The position numbers and the translations under genes were made by a program. Under the pieces are notes generated by a model. It saw nothing but the letters and a program-made list of their open reading frames with translations. It ran no database searches and had not been told where the DNA came from. This document shows positions 43,527 through 53,598 of a DNA stretch of 64,000 nucleotides, one piece after another. Origin of the DNA: an uncultured Prevotellaceae bacterium (GTDB lineage: Bacteria > Bacteroidota > Bacteroidia > Bacteroidales > Bacteroidaceae); contig CADCCB010000008.1 in the NCBI GenBank assembly GCA_902799905.1, forward strand, positions 19,600 through 83,599, written 5' to 3'. Within the stretch, counting starts at the first letter, position 1, and every line of letters begins with the position of its first letter.

Positions 43527-44441
43527 ATGATCAAAACAGCAGAGACATATCACGTATCTGTCCTTTTGAAGGAAAGCGTTGACGGGCTGGTAATCCAGCC
43601 CGACGGCATTTATGTTGATGTTACTTTTGGTGGCGGCGGCCATTCTCGGGAGATTCTCTCCCGTCTGAGCAGCAGAGGACATCTTTTTGGCTTCGACCAG
43701 GATGCAGATGCTGAGTTAAATATTGTGAACGATGATAGATTCACGTTCGTACGTAGCAACTTTAGGTATCTGAAACAGTGGATGCGCTATTATGAGGTTG
43801 ATGGTATAGATGGCCTCTTGGCTGATTTGGGCGTTTCGTCGCACCATTTCGACGATGAGTCACGGGGATTCTCGTTCAGGTACGATGCACCACTCGATAT
43901 GAGAATGAACAAACGGGCGGGAATGACGGCAGCAGATGTCGTGAACAACTACACGGAAGAGCAGTTGGCCGATGTGTTCTATCTCTTCGGAGAATTGAAA
44001 AACGCCCGCAGACTGGCTGCTACGTTGGTGAAGGCTCGTCAGCAGTCCCCCGTCGAGACCACGGCACAGTTGCTGGCAGTGACAGAGAAACTCTTTGCCC
44101 GTGAGCGGGAGAAAAAAGAAGTTACCAAGATGTTTCAGGCCCTGCGTATCGAGGTGAACCATGAGATGGATGCCCTGCGTGAGATGCTGTTGGGAGCATG
44201 TGAGTTGCTCAATCCAGGTGGCCGTCTGAGCGTGATAACCTATCATTCGCTGGAAGATCGTATTGTGAAGAATGTGATGCGATGTGGCAATGTAGAGGGA
44301 AAGGCCGATCAGGACTTCTTTGGTCGTGTGAAGTCGCCTTTACACCTTATTAATAATAGGGTCATTTCACCCTCTGATGAGGAACTGGAGAAGAACCCGA
44401 GAAGTCGCAGTGCAAAGTTGAGAATAGCAGAAAAGATATAA
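43527..44441 (+). CDS. rsmH: 16S rRNA (cytosine1402-N4)-methyltransferase
   Basis: 304 residues. S-adenosylmethionine motif D-V-T-F-G-G-G-G-H-S near 31, G-F-D-Q-D near 54, L-A-D-L-G-V-S-S-H-H-F-D near 97, and the C-terminal S-Y-H-S-L-E-D-R-I-V-K type block (here I-T-Y-H-S-L-E-D-R) near 240. It methylates C1402 in the ribosomal P site. It is conserved as the second gene of dcw clusters. Confidence 0.97.
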   Translation: MIKTAETYHVSVLLKESVDGLVIQPDGIYVDVTFGGGGHSREILSRLSSRGHLFGFDQDADAELNIVNDDRFTFVRSNFRYLKQWMRYYEVDGIDGLLADLGVSSHHFDDESRGFSFRYDAPLDMRMNKRAGMTAADVVNNYTEEQLADVFYLFGELKNARRLAATLVKARQQSPVETTAQLLAVTEKLFAREREKKEVTKMFQALRIEVNHEMDALREMLLGACELLNPGGRLSVITYHSLEDRIVKNVMRCGNVEGKADQDFFGRVKSPLHLINNRVISPSDEELEKNPRSRSAKLRIAEKI

Positions 44442-44450
44442 GACAAAAAT

Positions 44451-44945
44451 ATGGCAGATGAAGAGAAAAACCTGCAGCCGGAAATAGAACTGGAGATATC
44501 GGTTGGTGAGGAGTCTGAGGGGCTATCTCAGAAAGAGGAGGTACAGCCCGAGGAAGAGCAGCCGATGACAAAAGAACCCTCAGCGCTGCAGCAGATGAAA
44601 GAACAGATCAGTGAGGACGATGATGCCCCCATTGGTTCGCTCACCCTGCGTCAGATTGTAGGCGGTGATTATCTCTTCACACTTGTACGCCATCATGTGG
44701 TTCTCATCCTGCTGATAGTGCTTATCACAACCGTTTATATTGGTTTCCGCTATCAGTGTCAGCAGGATGTTATTGAGATCAATCGTCTGGAGGGCGAACT
44801 CGTGAAGGCTAAGTATAAAGCCTTGTCAAGTTCGAGTAACCTGACAGAGATGTGCCGCCAGAGCAATGTGCTGCGTCTGAATCAGGACACACTGCTTGAA
44901 ATCAGTGACCAGCCGCCATTTATCATAGAAGTACCCGAGGAATAA
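44451..44945 (+). CDS. ftsL: FtsL-like division protein
   Basis: 164 residues. An acidic, disordered cytoplasmic tail (about 1-75) is followed by a single membrane helix (about 83-102, V-V-L-I-L-L-I-V-L-I-T-T-V) and a short periplasmic coiled coil with E-I-N-R-L-E-G-E-L-V-K near 115. Sequence similarity to FtsL of other phyla is low; topology and its place between rsmH and ftsI make the assignment. FtsL acts with FtsB and FtsQ to activate FtsWI. The long acidic tail is a feature of the Bacteroidetes form. Confidence 0.8.
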   Translation: MADEEKNLQPEIELEISVGEESEGLSQKEEVQPEEEQPMTKEPSALQQMKEQISEDDDAPIGSLTLRQIVGGDYLFTLVRHHVVLILLIVLITTVYIGFRYQCQQDVIEINRLEGELVKAKYKALSSSSNLTEMCRQSNVLRLNQDTLLEISDQPPFIIEVPEE

Positions 44946-44962
44946 AGCAGGAAGAAGAGAGT

Positions 44963-47107
44963 ATGAGCAAGTTTAATAAAGATAAAGTGATGCAGCGCTA
45001 CTTGATAGTGGCAGTGCTTCTGGCGCTAGTGGGCGTGGCAGTGATTGCCAAGGCAGGGTACACGATGACGGCAAAGAAGCATTATTGGGAGGTCGTGGCT
45101 AATAATCTGAAGAGTGATAGTGACAGTGTGCGTCCCAATCGTGGCAATATCCTGAGTTGTGACGGTCAGTTGCTGGCAAGTAGTATTCCAGAGTATAAGA
45201 TCTTTATGGACTTCCAGGCAGGTGGCAATGAGGATACTGCTTGGGTGCACAAGCGTGATACCCTGTGGCGCGAGAATTTGGACAGCCTCTGTGAAGGGCT
45301 TCATGCCATATTCCCCGATTGGACGGCAGAACAGTTCAAGGAGCGTTTGGAGGAAGGTCGCAACAAGGTGATTGTCAGTTCACGCACGGGTGTCAAGACG
45401 ATGGGTGCCCGCCACTGGGCTGTCTGGCCAAGACGTATCAGTTACAGCACCTATTGTGAGGTGGCCGAACTGCCTTTCTTTAATCTGCCAGCCAATAAGG
45501 GTGGCTTCCATTGCGAGAAGTTTGAGGCGCGTCGCCGCCCCTTCGGTTCGTTGGCCGAGCGTACTATTGGTGATATCCGCAGTTTTGAGGGCGGTAAGGA
45601 TACGGCTCGTTTTGGTCTGGAACTATATTACGATTCCATCCTCCGTGGAAAGACAGGTATTCAACGCAAACAGAAGGTTCTCAACAAAGTCGTACCTTTC
45701 ATCGTTACTCCTCCCATAGATGGCGCTGATATCGTGACCACTATCGATGTGGGTATGCAAGATCTTGCGGAACAGGCACTGATAGAAGAACTCAAGAAGT
45801 GGGAGGCCTCAATGGGTGTGACTATTCTGATGGAGGTGAAGACAGGTGACGTAAAGGCTATTGTCAATATGCGTCGTGGTTCCGATGGTGAGTATCATGA
45901 GCGTTATAACGATGCCATCAGTTATCGTTGTGAACCAGGCTCCGTGTTCAAGACGGCTTCATTCCTGGTGGCTCTTGATGATGGTGTGGTAGATACGAGT
46001 TATATCATTCACACTGGTAATGGCCAGTATAGAATGCATGGTGCTAATATGAAAGACCACAACTGGCATCGTGGTGGATATGGCGATATCAATGTGGCTC
46101 GCACGTTGGAGGTCAGTAGTAATATTGGCGTAAGTTATGTCATTGACCATTTCTATGGTACCAATCCCACAAAATATGTGGAAGGCCTCTATCGGGTGGG
46201 AATAGGCGAGGACTTAAAGTTGTCTATCAATGGCTATCTGCCGCCGAATATCCGTATGCCGAATACAACCACGACCAATAGGGCCGAATACTGGAGTAAG
46301 ACCACTTTGCCGTGGATGAGTATCGGCTATGAGACGCAGATTGCCCCTATCAATACGGTAACCTTCTATAATGCCATTGCCAATAATGGAAAGATGATGC
46401 GTCCGCGTTTTGTGAAGGAATTCGTCAAGGATGGTGAAGTTATCATGACTGTTCAGCCAGAGGTGATCAAGGAACAGATCGCAAAGCCTCAGTCGATTAA
46501 GACGATGCAGACCATTCTTCGTCATGTAGTCAGTCAGGGACTGGGTAAGAAGGCTGGTTCGCACTCGTTCCAGGTGGCAGGAAAGACGGGTACGGCACAG
46601 GTGGCCAAGGCAGGTGGCTATAAGTCAGGTACTGTGGAGTACTGGCTGAGTTTCTGTGGCTATTTCCCTGCTGATGATCCTCAGTATACGTGTATTGTCT
46701 GTTTAAAGAAGTCTGGTCTGCCTGCATCAGGTGGTGCTATGTCGGGTGCAGTATTCCATAAAATATCCGAGGGCGTAATGGCCAAGAACCTGAAACTGCG
46801 TGTTGAGGATGCCCGTGACTCTCTCTCGGTCTTTCAGCCTGAAGTGAAGGGTGGGGATGTGAGGTCCGCCAACTTCGTGCTAAATCATCTGAACATCAAT
46901 ACCAGTAATACAAATCTGGAGGCTCCCGAGATTCAGCAGAATGTCATGCCAAACACCATTGGCATGGGAGCCCGTGATGCCGTCTACCAGATAGAGCGTC
47001 AGGGTGTGAAAGTCAATTTGGTAGGTATCGGCAGCGTGAAGCACCAGAGCATTGCCCCAGGTACGGAATTGAAGCCCGGTATGGTCTGTACGTTGGAACT
47101 GAAATAG
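44963..47107 (+). CDS. ftsI: Division-specific transpeptidase (PBP3/FtsI) with C-terminal PASTA domain
   Basis: 714 residues. One membrane helix at about 12-34; dimerisation domain with R-P-N-R-G-N-I-L near 57. The transpeptidase domain has S-V-F-K (Ser327), S-S-N (385-387) and K-T-G near 540. A PASTA domain occupies about 660-714 (P-N-T-I-G-M-G-A-R-D-A), which E. coli FtsI lacks. It cross-links septal peptidoglycan with FtsW. The gene is 17 bp after ftsL and 12 bp before murE. Confidence 0.95.
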   Translation: MSKFNKDKVMQRYLIVAVLLALVGVAVIAKAGYTMTAKKHYWEVVANNLKSDSDSVRPNRGNILSCDGQLLASSIPEYKIFMDFQAGGNEDTAWVHKRDTLWRENLDSLCEGLHAIFPDWTAEQFKERLEEGRNKVIVSSRTGVKTMGARHWAVWPRRISYSTYCEVAELPFFNLPANKGGFHCEKFEARRRPFGSLAERTIGDIRSFEGGKDTARFGLELYYDSILRGKTGIQRKQKVLNKVVPFIVTPPIDGADIVTTIDVGMQDLAEQALIEELKKWEASMGVTILMEVKTGDVKAIVNMRRGSDGEYHERYNDAISYRCEPGSVFKTASFLVALDDGVVDTSYIIHTGNGQYRMHGANMKDHNWHRGGYGDINVARTLEVSSNIGVSYVIDHFYGTNPTKYVEGLYRVGIGEDLKLSINGYLPPNIRMPNTTTTNRAEYWSKTTLPWMSIGYETQIAPINTVTFYNAIANNGKMMRPRFVKEFVKDGEVIMTVQPEVIKEQIAKPQSIKTMQTILRHVVSQGLGKKAGSHSFQVAGKTGTAQVAKAGGYKSGTVEYWLSFCGYFPADDPQYTCIVCLKKSGLPASGGAMSGAVFHKISEGVMAKNLKLRVEDARDSLSVFQPEVKGGDVRSANFVLNHLNINTSNTNLEAPEIQQNVMPNTIGMGARDAVYQIERQGVKVNLVGIGSVKHQSIAPGTELKPGMVCTLELK

Positions 47108-47119
47108 AAAATACGCGAT

Positions 47120-48574
47120 ATGAAACTGAACGAACTGCTACAAAATCTAGTTGTAAAGTCAGTCGAAGGTTCGACCGACATTGAGATTGCTGAGGTTGAC
47201 ATAGACTCCAGACAGGTTGGGGCTGGACATATGTTCGTGGCTATAAAAGGAACCCAGACCGATGGACACCAGTATATTTCCAAGGCCATAGGACAGGGTG
47301 CTGTTGCCATCTTGTGTGAAGACCTTCCTGTGGAGCGTCAGGCCGATGTGACCTATGTGCAGGTGGCATCTACTGAGGCTGTTGTGGGTCAGGTGGCTAC
47401 TATCTTCCAGGGTGACCCGACATCGAAACTGAAACTGGTGGGGGTGACGGGTACCAATGGTAAGACCACTATCGCTACCTTATTATATAATATGTATAGG
47501 AAGTTTGGCTACAAGTGTGGCCTGCTTTCAACGGTGTGTAACTACATTGACGGCGAGCCGGTGCCTGCCAGCCATACGACACCAGACCCCATCGAACTGA
47601 ACCGTCTGCTCCGCAAGATGGTTGATGCAGGCTGCCAGTATGCGTTTATGGAGTGCTCAAGCCATGCTATTGCTCAAAAGCGTATAGGTGGGCTGAAATT
47701 TGCCGGAGGTATCTTCACCAATTTGACGCGTGACCATCTGGACTACCATAAGACCGTAGAGAACTACCGTGATGCCAAAAAGGCTTTCTTCGACATGCTG
47801 CCCAAGGGTGCCTTTGCCATTACCAATGCCGATGACAAGAACGGTTTGTATATGGTGCAGAACACTAAGGCAGTGGTGAAGACGTATTCCACTCGGACGA
47901 TGGCCGACTTCAAGGCTCGTCTCATCGAGTGTCATTTTGAGGGAATGTATCTTGATATAGATGGCCACGAGGTGGGTGTTCAGTTCATTGGGAAGTTCAA
48001 TGTTAGCAACCTGTTGGCCGTATATGGTGCTGCCGTGATGTTGGGCCAGAAGCCTGAAGACATCCTTGTGGTGTTGAGCACCTTGAAGAGTGTGGCAGGC
48101 CGGTTGGAGCCGATACATTCTACAGAGGGATATACTGCCGTGGTAGACTATGCTCATACTCCCGATGCTCTGGAGAATGTGTTGAATGCCATTCATGAGG
48201 TTCTTGAAGGCAAGGAGGGTAAGATTATCACGGTCTGTGGCGCAGGCGGCAACCGTGACAAGGGTAAGCGTCCGCTTATGGCTCAGGAAGCCGTGAAACA
48301 GAGCGATCGTGTGATTATTACCAGTGACAATCCTCGTTTTGAGGAGCCTCAGGATATTATCAATGATATGCTGGCAGGCCTTGACCAAAAGCAGATGAAG
48401 AAGGTCGTCGCCATAGTTGACCGTCGCGAGGCTATCAAGACGGCTGTGATGTTGGCTCAGAAGGGTGATGTGATCCTCATAGCCGGTAAGGGTCATGAAG
48501 ACTATCAGGAAATCAAAGGCGTGAAGCATCATTTCGATGACCGTGAAGTGGTGAAAGAGATTTTTGGGGTGTAA
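47120..48574 (+). CDS. murE: UDP-MurNAc-L-Ala-D-Glu:meso-diaminopimelate ligase
   Basis: 484 residues. P-loop G-T-N-G-K-T-T near 113, and the amino-acid selectivity motif D-N-P-R in T-S-D-N-P-R-F-E near 410. D-N-P-R marks enzymes that add meso-diaminopimelate, so the wall is expected to be A1-gamma type. It acts in the cytoplasm, after MurD. murF, often next to murE, is absent here. Confidence 0.96.
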   Translation: MKLNELLQNLVVKSVEGSTDIEIAEVDIDSRQVGAGHMFVAIKGTQTDGHQYISKAIGQGAVAILCEDLPVERQADVTYVQVASTEAVVGQVATIFQGDPTSKLKLVGVTGTNGKTTIATLLYNMYRKFGYKCGLLSTVCNYIDGEPVPASHTTPDPIELNRLLRKMVDAGCQYAFMECSSHAIAQKRIGGLKFAGGIFTNLTRDHLDYHKTVENYRDAKKAFFDMLPKGAFAITNADDKNGLYMVQNTKAVVKTYSTRTMADFKARLIECHFEGMYLDIDGHEVGVQFIGKFNVSNLLAVYGAAVMLGQKPEDILVVLSTLKSVAGRLEPIHSTEGYTAVVDYAHTPDALENVLNAIHEVLEGKEGKIITVCGAGGNRDKGKRPLMAQEAVKQSDRVIITSDNPRFEEPQDIINDMLAGLDQKQMKKVVAIVDRREAIKTAVMLAQKGDVILIAGKGHEDYQEIKGVKHHFDDREVVKEIFGV

Positions 48575-48601
48575 TAAAGAAATAAACGTAATATCTAAGA
48601 T

Positions 48602-49873
48602 ATGCTATACTATATCTTCCGATTTCTAGAGCAGTTCAATATCCCGGGCAGTCACCTGTGGAGTTACATCTCGTTCCGTGCCCTGTTAGCCTTGATCTTG
48701 TCGCTGATGATCTCTGCTTGGTTTGGCGAACGCTTCATTAAGTTCATGAAGCGCAAGAAGTATTTCGAGACAGAGCGTGATCCGTCTATCGATCCATTTG
48801 GCGTGGAAAAGAAAGGCGTACCCACTATGGGCGGTATCATCATCATTGTGTCCATCCTGATTCCTGTGCTGTTGCTTGGTCGTATCCGCAATGTATATCT
48901 CATTTTGATGGTTATCACAACGATATGGCTGGGCTTTCTCGGCTTCATGGATGACTATATTAAGATTTTCCGTCAGAAAAAAGAAGGTCTCAAAGGTAAA
49001 TATAAGATTGTTGGACAGGTCTCAATTGGCTTCATCGTGGGCTTGGTGCTTTACTTAAGCCCCGATGTGGTCATGCGAGAGAACATCAGCGCTCCGCAGC
49101 AATCTCGTACTGAGGTAGTCCAGCATGAGGCCGTGGCTCATAAGTCGCTACAGACGACCATCCCCTTTACGAAACACCATAACCTGAGTTACTCAGAGAT
49201 GATGTCGTTTATTGGCGACCACAAGGTGGCTGCAGGATGGATTGTCTTCGTCATCATGACGATTTTTGTAGTAACAGCCGTCTCAAATGGTGCCAACTTG
49301 AATGATGGTATGGATGGTATGTGTGCCGGCAACTCAGCAGTCATAGGTGTCGCGCTTGGCATCTTAGCCTATGTGTCGTCCCATATCGGCTATGCCTCCT
49401 ACTTTGATATTATGTACATTCCTCATAGCGAGGAACTTGTGGTCTTCCTGTGTGCCTTTGTAGGAGCAATGATTGGCTTCCTTTGGTACAATGCCTACCC
49501 GGCTCAGATATTTATGGGCGATACGGGCTCATTGACCATAGGTGGTATCATCGGTGTCTGTGCTGTTATTATTCACAAGGAACTGTTGTTGCCAATCCTC
49601 TGTGGTATCTTCTTTGTGGAGAGCCTGAGCGTTATCATCCAGACACAGTGGTTCAAGTGGATGAAGAGGAAGGGGCAGCGTGTCCGTGTGTTCCGTGCTA
49701 CGCCAATCCACGATAATTTCCGCAAACTCGACTCGCAACTCGACCAGACGTCGCGTTACATACTGAAGGGCTGGCCCCATCGCCCGTTCCATGAGTCAAA
49801 GATCACCATACGCTTCTGGATAGTTACTATTATCCTGGCTGCATTAACCATCATAACTTTGAAGATAAGATGA
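48602..49873 (+). CDS. mraY: Phospho-MurNAc-pentapeptide transferase MraY
   Basis: 423 residues, about 60 longer than E. coli MraY. Ten-helix membrane enzyme with K-K-G-V-P-T-M-G-G near 75, F-M-D-D-Y near 117 (catalytic Asp pair) and N-L-N-D-G-M-D-G-M near 235. The extra length is mostly a soluble insertion at about 160-200 (R-E-N-I-S-A-P-Q-Q), a known feature of Bacteroidetes MraY. It forms lipid I from UDP-MurNAc-pentapeptide. Its stop overlaps murD by 4 bp. Confidence 0.96.
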   Translation: MLYYIFRFLEQFNIPGSHLWSYISFRALLALILSLMISAWFGERFIKFMKRKKYFETERDPSIDPFGVEKKGVPTMGGIIIIVSILIPVLLLGRIRNVYLILMVITTIWLGFLGFMDDYIKIFRQKKEGLKGKYKIVGQVSIGFIVGLVLYLSPDVVMRENISAPQQSRTEVVQHEAVAHKSLQTTIPFTKHHNLSYSEMMSFIGDHKVAAGWIVFVIMTIFVVTAVSNGANLNDGMDGMCAGNSAVIGVALGILAYVSSHIGYASYFDIMYIPHSEELVVFLCAFVGAMIGFLWYNAYPAQIFMGDTGSLTIGGIIGVCAVIIHKELLLPILCGIFFVESLSVIIQTQWFKWMKRKGQRVRVFRATPIHDNFRKLDSQLDQTSRYILKGWPHRPFHESKITIRFWIVTIILAALTIITLKIR

Positions 49874-51204
49874 AAAAAAGAATCGTTATACTTGGTGCCG
49901 GCGAGAGTGGAGCCGGTGCCGCTGCACTGGCAAAGAAAGAGGGCTTTGACGTATTCGTGTCGGATATGTCGAAAATAGCCCCTCGCTATAAACAGATGCT
50001 CGACGAGCGTCATATTGAATGGGAGGAGGGTCAGCATACTGAGTCCCTTATCCTCAATGCTGATGAGATTATCAAGAGTCCTGGTATTCCCGAAACGGCA
50101 CCTATGGTGCTTAAGGCCAAGGAACAGGGCATCGGTATCATCAGCGAGATTGAGTTTGCAGGTCGTTATACCGACTCGAAGATGATTTGTATTACAGGTT
50201 CTAATGGTAAGACAACGACAACTTCACTTATCTATCATATATTCAAGAAGGCTGGCTATGATGCTGGTCTGGCTGGCAACATCGGCAATTCACTGGCTTT
50301 GCAGGTGGCCGAGTCTCCTCATGCCTACTACATCATAGAGTTGTCTTCGTTCCAACTTGACAATATGTACGACTTCCGTGCCAACATTGCCATCTTGCTG
50401 AATATCACGCCCGATCATTTGGATCGTTATAACTTCGAGATGCAGAATTATGTGGATGCCAAGATGCGTATCATTCAAAACCAGACGCCACAAGATGCAT
50501 TCATCTACTGGAATGATGATCCTATCATCAAGCGTGAACTGAAGAAGTATGACATTAAGGCCATCCAGTATCCGTTTTCGGAACTGAAGGAGAAAGGCTC
50601 CATTGGCTATATCGAGGAGGGACAGTACACAATCGAACAGCCCGAGCCATTCAACATGGAGCAGGAGGCCCTGAGCCTGACAGGCCGTCACAATATCTAT
50701 AATTCACTGGCTGCAGGTATCGCCGGTAATGTTGCAGGCATCAAAAAGGAAGTCATCCGAGAGAGTCTGAGTGATTTCCCTGGTGTGGAACATCGATTGG
50801 AGAAAGTGGCTACGGTGCGTGGCGTCCAATATGTCAACGACTCAAAGGCTACTAACGTGGATGCCTGCTGGTATGCCCTCGACTCCATGAAGACCCGTGT
50901 GGTGCTCATCGTTGGTGGTAAGGACAAAGGCAACGACTATGAGCCAATCAAGCCTCTGATTCGTGAGAAGTGCTCGGCATTGGTCTACCTGGGGGCTGAT
51001 AATCAGAAGTTGCACGATAACTTTGACGGTTTGGGAATCCCTGTTCGTGACACCCATTCAATGCGTGAGTGCGTGGAAGCCTGCTATGCCCTGGCTCAGC
51101 CGGGTGAGACGGTGCTGCTGTCTCCCTGTTGCGCATCGTTCGACTTGTTTAAGAATATGGAAGACCGTGGCGAGCAATTTAAGGAACTGGTAAGAAATCT
51201 TTAA
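49870..51204 (+). CDS. murD: UDP-MurNAc-L-alanine:D-glutamate ligase
   Basis: 444 residues. N-terminal Rossmann G-A-G-E-S-G near 10, P-loop G-S-N-G-K-T-T-T-T near 114, and the Mur motif N-I-T-P-D-H-L-D-R near 177. C-terminal domain K-A-T-N-V-D-A near 322. It adds D-Glu to UDP-MurNAc-L-Ala. It is coupled to mraY by a 4-bp overlap and lies 6 bp before ftsW. Confidence 0.96.
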   Translation: MKKRIVILGAGESGAGAAALAKKEGFDVFVSDMSKIAPRYKQMLDERHIEWEEGQHTESLILNADEIIKSPGIPETAPMVLKAKEQGIGIISEIEFAGRYTDSKMICITGSNGKTTTTSLIYHIFKKAGYDAGLAGNIGNSLALQVAESPHAYYIIELSSFQLDNMYDFRANIAILLNITPDHLDRYNFEMQNYVDAKMRIIQNQTPQDAFIYWNDDPIIKRELKKYDIKAIQYPFSELKEKGSIGYIEEGQYTIEQPEPFNMEQEALSLTGRHNIYNSLAAGIAGNVAGIKKEVIRESLSDFPGVEHRLEKVATVRGVQYVNDSKATNVDACWYALDSMKTRVVLIVGGKDKGNDYEPIKPLIREKCSALVYLGADNQKLHDNFDGLGIPVRDTHSMRECVEACYALAQPGETVLLSPCCASFDLFKNMEDRGEQFKELVRNL

Positions 51205-51210
51205 GAGTGA

Positions 51211-52464
51211 ATGGAAAAGAAAATTGGCAATCTCTTCAAGGGTGACAAAGGCATCTGGACGGTGTTCCTCTTCCTTTGTCTGATCAGCATCATCGAGGTC
51301 TTTTCGGCTTCGAGTACGCTGACCTATAAGACCCATAACTATATGGGGCCCTTGATTTATCATACGACCATGATACTGGTGGGCCTTGTGGTTGTCATCA
51401 TTACGTTGAACATTCCCTGCCGCTACTTTAAGTTGATGACACCTATCATGCTGATTATCACTTATGCCACCTTGTTGTGGGTGCTTGTCGGTGGTGAGAG
51501 CATCAATGGTGCCAACCGCGTCATACAGTTGCCAGGTTTCACCTTCCAGCCCTCCGAGATTGCCAAGGGTACGATGGTGTTGGCAACGGCTCAGGTGCTC
51601 AGCGCTATGCAGCGTGAAGACGGTAATGGTGCTGACCCGCTGGCCATGAAATATGTGTTGTTCCTGGTGGTGCCCGCAGTGGTGCTTATCGGAATGGAGA
51701 ACCTTTCTACGGCACTATTGCTCTTCGGCGTGGTGTTTATCATGATGTTCATTGGTCGTATACCCATGAAGCAGATGGGCAAGTTGACAGGTGTTTGCGT
51801 CTTGTTGGCAGCCCTTTTCCTTGTACTTGTGTTCTCAGTGGCTAAACTCGACAAGGAGGGCCAGCAACTGGAACAGGCCCAGGCTACGGGTGTGGAAATG
51901 GCCAAGCCCGATAAGGAAGACCGCTCGATGTGGGACAAGTTCACCCATCGTTTCTGGACATGGAAGAACCGTATTGCCGGTAAGGAAAAGAAGGCTGTGT
52001 CAGCAGAGGAATACAAGGTTACGGATAAGAATTTCCAGGTGACCCATGCCAACTTGGCGATAGCCTCGTCGGGCATTATTGGCAAAGGACCTGGTAATTC
52101 GCTGGAACGCGACTATCTGCCACAGGCTTTCTCTGATTTTATCTTTGCCATTATCATTGAGGAGATGGGACTCATCGGGGCCATTGCTGTGGTGTTCCTT
52201 TATGTCATCCTGCTGTTCCGTGGTGCACGCATCGCCGGACGCTGCGAGAATAATTTCCCTGCATTCCTCGTCATGGGCCTCGTCTTGCTGTTGGTCATCC
52301 AGGCTACCATCAATATGTGTGTGGCTGTCGACTTCGGCATTGTGACAGGCCAGCCTCTCCCCTTGATCTCCAAGGGTGGAACCTCTACCATCGTCAATTG
52401 TGCCTATATCGGTGTGATCCTAAGCGTTAGTCGAAGTGCCAAGCGCAAGGATGCGACTGCCTAA
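51211..52464 (+). CDS. ftsW: Septal peptidoglycan glycosyltransferase FtsW
   Basis: 417 residues, SEDS family, about ten membrane helices. Family blocks G-A-N-R-V-I-Q-L-P-G near 100, F-Q-P-S-E-I-A-K near 112 and S-K-G-G-T-S near 390. A charged hydrophilic loop of about 60 residues (about 215-275) is longer than in E. coli FtsW. It polymerises lipid II at the septum with FtsI. The position between murD and murG is standard. Confidence 0.95.
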   Translation: MEKKIGNLFKGDKGIWTVFLFLCLISIIEVFSASSTLTYKTHNYMGPLIYHTTMILVGLVVVIITLNIPCRYFKLMTPIMLIITYATLLWVLVGGESINGANRVIQLPGFTFQPSEIAKGTMVLATAQVLSAMQREDGNGADPLAMKYVLFLVVPAVVLIGMENLSTALLLFGVVFIMMFIGRIPMKQMGKLTGVCVLLAALFLVLVFSVAKLDKEGQQLEQAQATGVEMAKPDKEDRSMWDKFTHRFWTWKNRIAGKEKKAVSAEEYKVTDKNFQVTHANLAIASSGIIGKGPGNSLERDYLPQAFSDFIFAIIIEEMGLIGAIAVVFLYVILLFRGARIAGRCENNFPAFLVMGLVLLLVIQATINMCVAVDFGIVTGQPLPLISKGGTSTIVNCAYIGVILSVSRSAKRKDATA

Positions 52465-52482
52465 CCTAAAACCTAAGAAGAA

Positions 52483-53595
52483 ATGAAAGAAGAGTTGCGA
52501 GTTATCATCAGTGGAGGTGGCACGGGAGGCCATATCTTCCCCGCTGTCTCAATAGCCAATGCTATCCGTGAGTTGCGTCCTGACGCCAAGATCCTGTTTG
52601 TTGGTGCCGAGGGTCGTATGGAGATGCAGCGTGTGCCCCAGGCTGGTTATGATATCAAGGGACTGCCCATTCGCGGATTCTTCCGTCCTTTGTGGAAGCC
52701 TGCCAATATAGGTGTAGCCATTGACTATCTGAAGAGTAAGCGTATGGCTAAGAAGATACTCCGCGAGTTCAGACCCCAGGTGGCCGTTGGCGTAGGTGGC
52801 TATGCCAGTAGTGCTGCATTGGGCGCAGCCAATAGCCTGGGCATTCCCACGCTGATTCAGGAACAGAATAGTTATGCCGGTCTGGCCAATAAGAATCTGG
52901 CCAAGCAGGCATCCAAGATATGTGTTGCCTATGAAGGCATGGAACGCTTCTTCCCGAAGGAGAAGATTATGATGACTGGCAACCCTGTACGTCAGACCCT
53001 GCTCCAGTCGAAGGTGACTCGTGATGAGGCCCTAGCCAGTTTTGGTTTGTCACCTGACAGAAAGACCGTCCTGCTGGTGGGTGGTAGCCTGGGTGCACGT
53101 ACCATCAATGAGAGTGTCATGCAGCATTTGGAGGAAATAGAGCGTTCTGGATTACAGTTCATCTGGCAGACGGGCAAATACTACAGCGAGCAGATTGCCG
53201 CAGACTTGAAGCAGAAAGGCCAGCCGAAGAATCTGGTGGTCTGTGACTTTATCGCGGATATGGCAGCCGCCTATCGTGCTGCCGACCTTGTCATCAGCCG
53301 TGCCGGAGCCAGCAGCATCTCTGAGTTCTGCCTTATCGGCAAGCCAGTCATCCTGGTGCCCAGTCCCAATGTGGCCGAGGATCATCAGACGAAGAACGCC
53401 ATGGCACTGGTCAACCGCAATGCCGCTCTCTACGTGAAGGATGCCGAGGCCAAAGAGCAACTTATCCCCTTGGCTATCAAGACCGTGGGAGATGATGCCA
53501 AGTTGAAGTCGTTGAGCGAGAACGTGCTGGCGATGGGTCTGCCCGACTCAGCGCGTATCATAGCCGAGGAAGTGTTGAAATTAGCAAAAGTATAA
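52483..53595 (+). CDS. murG: Lipid II synthase (GlcNAc transferase) MurG
   Basis: 370 residues. GT28 fold with G-G-G-T-G-G-H-I-F-P-A near 12, a C-terminal donor site with V-G-G-S-L-G-A near 205, and I-S-R-A-G-A-S-S-I-S-E near 273. It adds GlcNAc to lipid I on the inner face of the membrane. It lies 18 bp after ftsW and 3 bp before murC. Confidence 0.96.
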   Translation: MKEELRVIISGGGTGGHIFPAVSIANAIRELRPDAKILFVGAEGRMEMQRVPQAGYDIKGLPIRGFFRPLWKPANIGVAIDYLKSKRMAKKILREFRPQVAVGVGGYASSAALGAANSLGIPTLIQEQNSYAGLANKNLAKQASKICVAYEGMERFFPKEKIMMTGNPVRQTLLQSKVTRDEALASFGLSPDRKTVLLVGGSLGARTINESVMQHLEEIERSGLQFIWQTGKYYSEQIAADLKQKGQPKNLVVCDFIADMAAAYRAADLVISRAGASSISEFCLIGKPVILVPSPNVAEDHQTKNAMALVNRNAALYVKDAEAKEQLIPLAIKTVGDDAKLKSLSENVLAMGLPDSARIIAEEVLKLAKV

Positions 53596-53598
53596 GAT